The notes under the pieces were generated by a model, which was not told the origin of the DNA, searched no databases, and was given only the letters and a program-made list of their open reading frames with translations. Position numbers and translations under genes: made by a program. A stretch of 6,732 nt of DNA from Firmicutes bacterium UBA4845 (GTDB taxonomy: Bacteria > Bacillota > Clostridia > Tissierellales > Sedimentibacteraceae): NCBI GenBank assembly GCA_002399975.1, contig DHER01000068.1:4960-11691 (forward strand), written 5' to 3'. This document shows positions 1 through 6,283 of the stretch, in pieces; within the stretch, counting starts at the first letter, position 1; every line of letters starts with the position of its first letter.

Positions 1-1335
1 GCCTCGATTAGTAAATTTTTGACAGGATTTTATGCAAGAGATGAAGAAGACAAAGTTGCATCTTTTCTTGGTACAGTGTATAAGCTATATTTAGTTATTT
101 CATTTGTTATTCTTATAGCTTTTGTTGTAGTTTATTTAAATATAGAAAGTATCTATACAAAATTAACACCATCTGAGCTTGATATCTTCAAAGGACTATT
201 CATTATTGCATCCGTGTGCAGTATTATGTCTTTCCCTTTTCAGCCATTAAATGGAATTCTAATGGCCAATGAAAAGTTCATATTTCTAAAGCTTTGCAAT
301 CTTCTTCAAAAAGTTCTTTCGGTTTTGCTGATAATTTTATCCCTGATGCTTGGAGGAAACGTTTATTCATTAGTATTGGCAAATGCGTTTTCAAACATAG
401 TATTTATAATTACAAAATTATATTATGTTAATCGAAGTGGTGTCAAGGTATCATTAGCAAGAAATGATGCAAACAATGTTCATGAGATTTTCAATTGTTC
501 GATATGGATGACAGTAATTCAAATATCACAACGATTCATTTTTAATATAGCTCCAACAATTTTAGCCGTTGTCTTAGGTTCTTCGGAAATAACTATCTTT
601 AGTTTAGCTGCTACAATTGAAGGCTATGTGTTTACTTTTGGAGATGCTCTATCCGGCATGTTTATGCCAGAAGTTGCGAGAAATTATGTCGATAATGACT
701 TCATCTCAAAAACAGATGAATTAATGATAAAGGTAGGTAGAATATTACTATATGTTATTGGCCTTTTAGTAATTGGGATCACTTGTATGGGCCCCTCTTT
801 TATAAGAGTTTGGATGGGAAAAGGATATGAGAAGGTGTATTTATGTACCGTGTTGCTTGTCTTGCCAAGCTTGGTTGATGTACCTTTACAAATTGGTAGG
901 ACAGCTATTTTGATTTCAGACAATGTTAAATGGCAGGCACTAATATATGTGATAATGGCAGTACTGAATATATCAATATCTTTCCCTCTTTCTACTTTTT
1001 TTGGTGTTTACGGCACGGCATTAGCAGTGTTAATTGCGTATTTTATCAGAACCTTTGGAATAATATTCATACTAAAGAATAAGGTCGGCCTACATATAAA
1101 GGAGTATTTTAAAAAAACGTATATAACCTGGATTATACCTGCAGCTATAACCATAGTAGTAGGATTTTGGATGGAACATACTATTACAGCAATTGGATGG
1201 AGATATCTTTCAGTTAAAATTGTTTGTATTGTATTTGTTTATGCTATATGTTTATATCTATTCTCTATTAAAAGTACTGAAAGAAAGAAAGTAAAAAATA
1301 TGCTTACTAGAAGAATGAGTGGGGGTTTACATTGA
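1..1335 (+). CDS. Wzx-type polysaccharide flippase, 5'-truncated by the window edge
   Basis: Polytopic inner-membrane protein of the polysaccharide transporter (PST/MOP) superfamily, expected to flip undecaprenyl-diphosphate-linked repeat units across the membrane. The frame is open from base 1 (visible residues ASISKF...), so the TTG at base 19 is probably an internal leucine; relatives carry several dozen residues and a first pair of helices before this point. Of the 444 visible residues, many lie in hydrophobic helix-like stretches: about 31-47, the SFPFQPLNG region with its flanking helix, paired segments around the SRFIF-like QRFIFNIAPTI motif, and helices near the C-terminus before a basic tail (KSTERKKVKNMLTRR). 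The opening SISKFLTGFYARDEEDKVASFLG resembles the cytoplasmic loop seen early in clostridial flippases. Very AT-rich, with sampled lines at 20-37% GC. It overlaps the licD-like gene by 4 bases, so the two are probably translationally coupled. The family call is firm; the substrate is unknown. Confidence 0.88.
   Translation, partial: ASISKFLTGFYARDEEDKVASFLGTVYKLYLVISFVILIAFVVVYLNIESIYTKLTPSELDIFKGLFIIASVCSIMSFPFQPLNGILMANEKFIFLKLCNLLQKVLSVLLIILSLMLGGNVYSLVLANAFSNIVFIITKLYYVNRSGVKVSLARNDANNVHEIFNCSIWMTVIQISQRFIFNIAPTILAVVLGSSEITIFSLAATIEGYVFTFGDALSGMFMPEVARNYVDNDFISKTDELMIKVGRILLYVIGLLVIGITCMGPSFIRVWMGKGYEKVYLCTVLLVLPSLVDVPLQIGRTAILISDNVKWQALIYVIMAVLNISISFPLSTFFGVYGTALAVLIAYFIRTFGIIFILKNKVGLHIKEYFKKTYITWIIPAAITIVVGFWMEHTITAIGWRYLSVKIVCIVFVYAICLYLFSIKSTERKKVKNMLTRRMSGGLH
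1317..1325 (+). promoter_or_regulatory. Ribosome binding site for the TTG-started LicD gene
   Basis: The G-rich GAGTGGGGG run lies 6 bases before the TTG at 1332, inside the end of the flippase gene. An in-frame TAG at 1308-1310 excludes any longer start. The first in-frame ATG lies only at residue 57, inside the conserved catalytic core, so this site decides the start. Confidence 0.6.
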
Positions 1336-2144
1336 AGCAATTATCATTACAGGATATAAGAGATATACAGCTGCGAATACTTCACGCTTTTGATGAATAC
1401 TGTATTGAAAATCATTTGAAGTATAGTTTATCTGGAGGAACATTATTAGGAGCAGTACGACATAAAGGGTATATACCATGGGATGATGACATTGATGTTA
1501 TGATGCCGCGTGAAGATTATATGCGCTTACTAAATATATGTAACAAGGGAATAAAGGGATATTCAGTAAAATCAGCATATTGGAATAGGCCCTTTCACTA
1601 TACATACATTAAGGTCATTGCCAGCAATACAATATTATTGGAATACACAAATAATAATGTTACGAAGAGTGCAGTTTATATTGATGTGTTTCCAATCGAT
1701 GGTCTTCCAAATGAAGTGAGCCTTTCAAATAAGCATTTTTACAGGATGAAAAAAAATATAAATCGCTTTGTATTAATCTCTATGGCATATGGAGTGAAAA
1801 AATCTTGTTCGTTTTTAAAAAGTCTGGCTTGGTTGGTCTTAAGGTTTCTGTATTGTTTAAAATTAGACCAGTATTATTATAAAAAAATAGAAAACAGTGC
1901 TCAAAAGTATAGTTTCAAAGATAGCGACTATGTTGGTTGTATTGTTGCAGGATACGGAACCAGAGAAAGAATATCAAGAAAGCCTTTTTCCAAGTACATT
2001 CGTATTCCATTTGAAAGCAATAGCTACAGTTGTATTTCTGGTTACAATGAATACTTGACAGCTTTATACGGAGATTATTTGAAGTTACCTCCAAAAGAAG
2101 AACAAAAGTCCAATCATAATTATAAAGCCTATGCTATTGATTAA
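1332..2144 (+). CDS. LicD-family phosphotransferase
   Basis: LicD proteins have a nucleotidyltransferase fold and transfer a phosphorylated small group, such as phosphocholine or a phospho-polyol, from a CDP-activated donor onto a glycan. The 270-residue product is of ordinary family length. Visible motifs are SGGTLLGAVRH (residues 34-44), PWDDDID (49-55) with the acidic cluster expected to bind metal, VYIDVFPIDGLP (115-126), and the C-terminal YLTALYGDYLKLPP block (241-254). The TTG start is favoured because the N-terminal MKQLSLQDIRDIQLRIL matches where LicD proteins normally begin, and no ATG occurs before the core. TTGA at 1332-1335 is both start codon and flippase stop. The next gene encodes a cytidylyltransferase, which suggests that it makes the CDP donor used here; no choline uptake or kinase genes (licA, licB) are visible. 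Family assignment is strong; the transferred group is inferred to be a polyol or sugar phosphate rather than choline. Confidence 0.9.
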   Translation: MKQLSLQDIRDIQLRILHAFDEYCIENHLKYSLSGGTLLGAVRHKGYIPWDDDIDVMMPREDYMRLLNICNKGIKGYSVKSAYWNRPFHYTYIKVIASNTILLEYTNNNVTKSAVYIDVFPIDGLPNEVSLSNKHFYRMKKNINRFVLISMAYGVKKSCSFLKSLAWLVLRFLYCLKLDQYYYKKIENSAQKYSFKDSDYVGCIVAGYGTRERISRKPFSKYIRIPFESNSYSCISGYNEYLTALYGDYLKLPPKEEQKSNHNYKAYAID

Positions 2145-2159
2145 GAAAGAGGGGACTGT

Positions 2160-2870
2160 ATGAATATTGCATTGATTATTGCTGGTGGTTCTGGTAAACG
2201 AATGGGTCAGGATATTCCTAAGCAGTTTTTAACTATTAATGAAAAGCCTGTTATTATTTATACACTAGAAGCTTTTCAAAGCCATGCGGATATTGATGAA
2301 ATAGCTGTTGTCTGTATTGCGAATTGGGAAAATGTTTTAAAGGCATATGCCAAGCAATTTAATATTACAAAGCTTCATCATGTGATTGTAGGTGGTGATT
2401 GTGGACAGTCTTCTATTAGAAATGGCGTATTTGCATTGGAAAAGCAATATTCACAAGATGATATTGTTTTAATACACGATGCCATACGTCCCTTGGTTTC
2501 GCATGAAATTATCTCGGATTGCATTTCAAAAGTGCAAGAATACGGGAATGCTATAAGCGCTGTTCCGTGTGCTGAAGCTATGTTGGAAACAAGTGATGGA
2601 GTTTTTTCCACCAGCAGTTACGCAAGAGACAAATTGAAAAGGACACAGACCCCTCAAGGGTTCAGATTGGGCAAAATTTGTGATCTTCACCGCCGAGCTT
2701 TAGAAATGGGGATTACGAACTCGATTGCATCATGTACTTTGATGGTGCAACTAGGTAATAAAGTTTATTTCAGTGCCGGATCAGAGAAAAATATCAAGCT
2801 TACTACCACTGATGACATAGATATTTTCAGAGCACTGCTCATGACAAAAAAATATGAATGGTTGAAATAA
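2160..2870 (+). CDS. IspD/TarI-family cytidylyltransferase
   Basis: It should transfer CMP from CTP to a phosphorylated polyol or sugar, releasing pyrophosphate, in the cytoplasm. The 236 residues match the family length. Signature pieces are AGGSGKRMG followed by IPKQF (residues 8-23, with R14 and K21 at the CTP-binding positions), the GGD..QSSIRNG segment (78-89), HDAIRP (106-111), R156 eight residues before TPQ (164-166), and NIKLTTTDD with K213. By my alignment from memory these match the catalytic residues of E. coli IspD (R20, K27, R157, K213). The family includes true IspD (methylerythritol phosphate pathway), TarI and Bcs1 (ribitol-5-phosphate) and related capsule enzymes. Position between a LicD gene and an SDR gene argues for a role in making a CDP-activated glycan substituent rather than isoprenoids. 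The start has AAAGAGGGG 5 bases upstream. Substrate not determinable here. Confidence 0.88.
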   Translation: MNIALIIAGGSGKRMGQDIPKQFLTINEKPVIIYTLEAFQSHADIDEIAVVCIANWENVLKAYAKQFNITKLHHVIVGGDCGQSSIRNGVFALEKQYSQDDIVLIHDAIRPLVSHEIISDCISKVQEYGNAISAVPCAEAMLETSDGVFSTSSYARDKLKRTQTPQGFRLGKICDLHRRALEMGITNSIASCTLMVQLGNKVYFSAGSEKNIKLTTTDDIDIFRALLMTKKYEWLK

Positions 2871-2871
2871 C

Positions 2872-2877
2872 GAGGTG
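2872..2877 (+). promoter_or_regulatory. Ribosome binding site choosing the SDR start
   Basis: GAGGTG lies 7 bases before the ATG at 2885. An upstream in-frame ATG at 2858 would overlap the cytidylyltransferase gene by 13 bases and add nine residues (MVEITRCRT) that look unlike the family; those codons include the Shine-Dalgarno sequence itself. The 2885 start is therefore preferred. Confidence 0.65.
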
Positions 2878-2884
2878 CCGGACA

Positions 2885-3931
2885 ATGAAATTGAGAGAGA
2901 ATCCACTATACCGCAAGGATTTAGAAAAAGCATTAAAAGCGGTTCTTGATTTGGACAAGTTGGCTGGAAAGACAATATTGATAACCGGTGCAACAGGGTT
3001 GATTTGTTCATCAATTGTAGATCTATTGCTATTTTGCAATGAGATTAGAAAGACTAAAATTACTATATATATAGCTGCACGTAGTGAAAGGAATGCCTAT
3101 CAGCGTTTTGCTGAAAACGAGAATTTACATTATTTGCACTATGATGCAAACGAAAGTATAAAATTTAATGTTCAGGTAGATTATATTATCCATGGGGCAA
3201 GCAATGCGTACCCTGAACTTATTATCAATTATCCGGTTGAAACAATGAATGCTAATTTTTATGGATTAATGAACCTGTTGAACTATGCGAAAGCTCATGG
3301 TGTAAAGCGGCTGCTTTATATTTCATCAAGTGAAATCTATGGAAAGAAGGGAAATGCACATTCTTTTCAAGAGAACGAGTATGGATTTATTGATTTGCTG
3401 AATCCCCGATCTTCTTATGCGCTTGCAAAGCGTGCATCGGAAACTCTTTGCATAAGTTACTTATCAGAATACAATGTAGACTCGGTTATAGCGCGCCCGG
3501 GCCATATATATGGCCCTACTGCCTCTCCGAATGATAACAGGGTATCTTCGTCATTTGCCTATACTGCGGCAAGAGGAAAGGACATTGTGTTAAAAAGCAC
3601 GGGGATGCAACTGCGATCCTATTGTTATTGCCTCGATTGTGCAACTGCCATTTTAACTGTATTAACCCGTGGAAAGACAGGAAATGCTTATAATATTTCC
3701 AATAATAAATCCAAGATTACTATATATCAAATGGCAAAGTTTATATCGAGATCAGCAAATGTAAAGTTATTACATGAAAAGCCAAATGAAAAAGAGAAAA
3801 TTGCTTATAACCCCATGGAAAATTCGAGCCTGGATAGTGGTAAGCTGGAAGCTCTTGGCTGGGAAGGTTTTTTTACTGCAGATACTGGATTTCAACATAC
3901 AATAAGCATACTAAAGCAAATTGATATATGA
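2885..3931 (+). CDS. Extended SDR, NAD-dependent sugar-nucleotide epimerase/dehydratase-like
   Basis: A Rossmann-fold enzyme of 348 residues, related to sugar-nucleotide epimerases, dehydratases and decarboxylases. Visible motifs are ILITGATGLIC (31-41, dinucleotide-binding loop), DYIIHGAS (99-106), a run of serines (147-149), the catalytic pair Y178 and K182 (SSYALAK), RPGHIYGP (204-211) and a substrate-domain RSYCYCLDCATAI block (244-256). The usual third glycine of the GxxGxxG loop is cysteine (C41). A 28-residue leader precedes the first strand, somewhat longer than in many relatives. It follows the cytidylyltransferase with a 14-base gap, so the two are surely cotranscribed. It probably modifies the same metabolite, either before CTP activation or as the CDP adduct, much as TarJ-type reductases partner TarI, although TarJ is from a different dehydrogenase family. 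Reaction type and substrate are unknown. Confidence 0.82.
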   Translation: MKLRENPLYRKDLEKALKAVLDLDKLAGKTILITGATGLICSSIVDLLLFCNEIRKTKITIYIAARSERNAYQRFAENENLHYLHYDANESIKFNVQVDYIIHGASNAYPELIINYPVETMNANFYGLMNLLNYAKAHGVKRLLYISSSEIYGKKGNAHSFQENEYGFIDLLNPRSSYALAKRASETLCISYLSEYNVDSVIARPGHIYGPTASPNDNRVSSSFAYTAARGKDIVLKSTGMQLRSYCYCLDCATAILTVLTRGKTGNAYNISNNKSKITIYQMAKFISRSANVKLLHEKPNEKEKIAYNPMENSSLDSGKLEALGWEGFFTADTGFQHTISILKQIDI

Positions 3932-4011
3932 GATATCGTTAAATGGCATTATAGGAATGTAAATATGTTAACAATCTTTAAACTCAGGGAGAAGCAAAGG
4001 GGAGTCTATAA
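3932..4011 (+). other. 80-base intergenic junction between two gene modules
   Basis: This is the largest gap in the window. It is AT-rich and has no stem followed by a T-run, so no intrinsic terminator is seen. A TTGATA at 3921-3926 and a TATAGG at 3950-3955 are 23 bases apart, too far for a good sigma-A promoter. The AAGGGGAG at 3997-4004 is a good ribosome binding site 7 bases before the fnlA ATG. Base composition rises downstream of this gap. The downstream genes are most simply read through from upstream. Confidence 0.5.
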
Positions 4012-5109
4012 ATGACAAAATATTGTGATAAAACTTTACTGATTACCGGCGGCACCGGATCTTTTGGCAACGCCGTGCTGCGCCGTTTTTTAAAAACGGA
4101 TATTGGCGAAATCCGCATTTTTTCACGTGATGAAAAGAAACAGGATGATATGCGTCATGAGTTTCAGGCAAAAATGCCGGAAGTATCTGATAAGATCAAG
4201 TTCTACATTGGGGATGTCCGTGACTTGGCATCCGTTAAAAATACCATGCATGGAGTGGATTATATATTTCATGCAGCTGCTTTAAAACAGGTTCCATCCT
4301 GTGAATTTTTCCCGCTTGAGGCTGTCAAGACAAATGTATTGGGCACGGATAATGTGCTGACAGCAGCAATAGAAGCAGGCGTGAAGTCCATCATCTGTCT
4401 TTCCACCGATAAAGCTGCTTACCCGGTCAATGCAATGGGCACCTCCAAGGCTATGATGGAGAAGGTTATCGTTGCAAAATCGCGTACTGTCCAACCGGAA
4501 AAAACAAAAATCTGCTGTACGAGATATGGCAATGTTATGTGTTCCCGCGGTTCCGTTATTCCACTTTGGATTGAACAGATCAAATCAGGAGAGCCGATCA
4601 CTATTACCGAACCTATCATGACCCGCTTTATCATGTCACTGGAGGAAGCAGTGAACCTGGTATTGTTTGCTTTTGAGCATGGTACTTCGGGGGATATACT
4701 TGTTCAGAAAGCTCCAGCCTGTACCATTGGTGTACTTGCCGAGGCGGTTAAAGAGCTGTTCCATTCAGAGGATGAGATTAAAATTATTGGAATTCGCCAT
4801 GGAGAAAAAATGTATGAAACATTGCTGACGAATGAGGAATGTGCACATGCTGTTGATCTGGGAAACTACTTTCGGGTTCCCTGTGATAAGAGGGATTTGA
4901 ATTACGATAAATATTTCAAAAAGGGTGATACAAAACGTAATACTCTTACGGAATTCAATTCAAGCAATACAAGACTTCTAAATATAGAAGAAGTAAAAGA
5001 AAAGCTTTTATCCCTTGATTACATAAAAAATGAGATTGCTGAGTGGGAGATTGAAAGTTCAAAACAGGAAGCTGCAAGTGCCAAAGAGAAGTCACGGACA
5101 AGCATATGA
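4012..5109 (+). CDS. fnlA: UDP-GlcNAc 4,6-dehydratase (inverting), FnlA/CapE/WbjB type
   Basis: First step to UDP-L-FucNAc: NAD(P)-dependent 4,6-dehydration of UDP-GlcNAc with C5 inversion, giving the UDP-2-acetamido-2,6-dideoxy-L-arabino-4-hexulose intermediate. The N-terminus shows GGTGSFG (13-19) and the diagnostic RIFSRDEKKQDDMRHEF stretch (35-51). Later come HAAALKQVP (87-95), LSTDKAAYP (130-138), TRYGNV (170-175) and RHGEKMYETL (262-271). The usual YxxxK is MxxxK (M142, K146), with D133 and K134 nearby. This methionine form is the known 'SMK' version in this subfamily, not damage. At 365 residues it is about 20 longer than the roughly 340-345 typical of CapE/FnlA; the surplus is a charged tail, SSKQEAASAKEKSRTSI. 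DNA at about 4890-5040 is much more AT-rich than the rest of the gene. The next two genes supply the later steps, which makes the assignment firm. Confidence 0.95.
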   Translation: MTKYCDKTLLITGGTGSFGNAVLRRFLKTDIGEIRIFSRDEKKQDDMRHEFQAKMPEVSDKIKFYIGDVRDLASVKNTMHGVDYIFHAAALKQVPSCEFFPLEAVKTNVLGTDNVLTAAIEAGVKSIICLSTDKAAYPVNAMGTSKAMMEKVIVAKSRTVQPEKTKICCTRYGNVMCSRGSVIPLWIEQIKSGEPITITEPIMTRFIMSLEEAVNLVLFAFEHGTSGDILVQKAPACTIGVLAEAVKELFHSEDEIKIIGIRHGEKMYETLLTNEECAHAVDLGNYFRVPCDKRDLNYDKYFKKGDTKRNTLTEFNSSNTRLLNIEEVKEKLLSLDYIKNEIAEWEIESSKQEAASAKEKSRTSI

Positions 5110-5128
5110 CAGCGCTGGCAGCGGGAAT

Positions 5129-5134
5129 GGAGGG
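5129..5134 (+). promoter_or_regulatory. Ribosome binding site of fnlB
   Basis: GGAGGG sits 4 bases before the ATG at 5139 in the 29-base gap after fnlA. It supports this ATG, which puts the GAKGFVG nucleotide-binding loop at the expected distance from the N-terminus. Confidence 0.6.
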
Positions 5135-5138
5135 TTAA

Positions 5139-6281
5139 ATGAACGTATTAATTACCGGAGCAAAAGGATTTGTTGGGAAAAATCTTGTGGCGAATCTAAA
5201 AAATATACGCGATGGGAAGGACAGGACAACAGGTTTGGATCCCGATTTGAACATACTTGAATATGATCTTGATACGGATCGTACCCTGCTGGAGACTTAT
5301 TGTGAAAGCGCAGACTTTGTATTCCATCTGGCAGGTGTAAATCGTCCAAAGGATCAAAGTGAATTTATGTCCGGCAATTATGGCTTCACATCCGATTTAC
5401 TTGCCGCATTGAAGAAGCATGGCAATACCTGCCCGGTTATGTTAAGTTCCTCAACACAGGCGATGCTGGATAATCCGTATGGCCATTCGAAGAAAGCAGG
5501 GGAAGACTTGCTTTTCGCCTATGCGAAAGAGACCGGTGCAAAAGTTCTGGTGTATCGTTTTCCAAATATCTTTGGCAAATGGTGCCGGCCCAACTATAAT
5601 AGTGCAGTGGCAACCTTTTGCAATAATATTGCTCATGATATGCCCATTACTGTCAACGACAGAAGTGTGAATATGACCCTCGTATACATTGATGATGTGG
5701 TAAGTGAGCTGATCCAGGCTCTGCAGGGCAGGGAAACAAGGGAAGGAAGCTACTGCCGGGTGCCGGTTGAGCACAAAATCACGCTGGGTGAGATTGTGGA
5801 CCTGATCTACCATTTCAAAGCAAGCCGCGAGGAGCGAGGCGTCCCGGATCTGTCGGATCCATTTACAAGAAAGCTTTATGCTACTTACCTTTCCTATCTT
5901 CCGACGGATCACTTCAGTTATCCACTGAAGATGAATGAAGATATCCGCGGAAGCTTTACTGAAATCATTCGTACGCCGGATCGGGGCCAGTTCAGTGTCA
6001 ATATTTCAAAGTCTGGCATTACCAAAGGAAATCACTGGCATAATACGAAGAATGAAAAGTTCCTTGTGGTCAGTGGAAAAGGGGTTATCCGGTTTCGTAA
6101 AATTGATGAAGATAAAGTTTATGAGTACCATGTCAGCGGAGATCATCCTGAAGTAGTGGATATTCCAACGGGATATACGCATAACATTAAAAATCTCGGG
6201 AGTAATGATATGGTTACATTTATGTGGGCCAGTGAGCCTTTCGATCCGGCAAAACCGGACACCTATTCTTTGGAGGTTTAA
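5139..6281 (+). CDS. fnlB: Bifunctional SDR-cupin C3-epimerase/C4-reductase, FnlB/CapF/WbjC type
   Basis: Second enzyme of UDP-L-FucNAc synthesis: it epimerises the FnlA product at C3 and reduces C4 with NADPH to give UDP-2-acetamido-2,6-dideoxy-L-talose. The 380 residues form two domains. The N-terminal SDR domain (about 1-250) has VLITGAKGFVG (3-13), FHLAGVNRP (62-70), serines 103-105 and the Y114-xxx-K118 pair (PYGHSK). The C-terminal cupin domain (about 260-380) has GNHWHNTKNEKF, placing H299, H301 and E306, then H348 in PTGYTH. These match the zinc ligands described for S. aureus CapF. Length and domain order are normal, and all expected catalytic residues are present. GC content is the highest in the window, with sampled lines near 50%. 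The stop codon nearly touches the fnlC start, implying coupled translation. Confidence 0.95.
   Translation: MNVLITGAKGFVGKNLVANLKNIRDGKDRTTGLDPDLNILEYDLDTDRTLLETYCESADFVFHLAGVNRPKDQSEFMSGNYGFTSDLLAALKKHGNTCPVMLSSSTQAMLDNPYGHSKKAGEDLLFAYAKETGAKVLVYRFPNIFGKWCRPNYNSAVATFCNNIAHDMPITVNDRSVNMTLVYIDDVVSELIQALQGRETREGSYCRVPVEHKITLGEIVDLIYHFKASREERGVPDLSDPFTRKLYATYLSYLPTDHFSYPLKMNEDIRGSFTEIIRTPDRGQFSVNISKSGITKGNHWHNTKNEKFLVVSGKGVIRFRKIDEDKVYEYHVSGDHPEVVDIPTGYTHNIKNLGSNDMVTFMWASEPFDPAKPDTYSLEV
6272..6276 (+). promoter_or_regulatory. Ribosome binding site for fnlC, deciding between tandem ATG codons
   Basis: GGAGG overlaps the last codons of fnlB. Tandem ATGs follow at 6281 (sharing one base with the fnlB stop) and 6284. 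Spacing is 4 bases to the first and 7 to the second, so 6284 is favoured; the proteins differ by one methionine. Confidence 0.6.
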
Positions 6282-6283
6282 TG

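Noticed and set aside
19..21. TTG as the true start of the flippase.
   Set aside because: The frame is open from base 1 and the residues before it (ASISKF) continue the family pattern, so the gene is cut by the window edge.
2858..2884. Earlier ATG start for the SDR gene, overlapping the cytidylyltransferase.
   Set aside because: The extra codons contain the ribosome binding site of the 2885 start, and no comparable site with good spacing precedes 2858.
3499..3516. Perfect 18-base palindrome GGGCCATATATATGGCCC inside the SDR gene.
   Set aside because: It encodes the conserved RPGHIYGP motif of the enzyme, so the symmetry is most simply a codon coincidence. It is mid-gene, with no T-run after it and no second copy seen.
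3921..3955. Possible sigma-A promoter (TTGATA and TATAGG) before fnlA.
   Set aside because: The spacing of 23 bases is too long and the -10 element is poor; read-through from upstream is simpler.
4083..4099. Inverted repeat CCGTTTTT-T-AAAAACGG near the start of fnlA, which could suggest a terminator or operator.
   Set aside because: It lies within conserved coding sequence (RRFLKTD), has a one-base loop and is not followed by a T-run.
5451..5912. A 153-codon open frame on the minus strand inside fnlB.
   Set aside because: It is antisense to a gene with complete catalytic motifs, its translation shows no recognisable domain, and its length is explained by the codon bias of fnlB.
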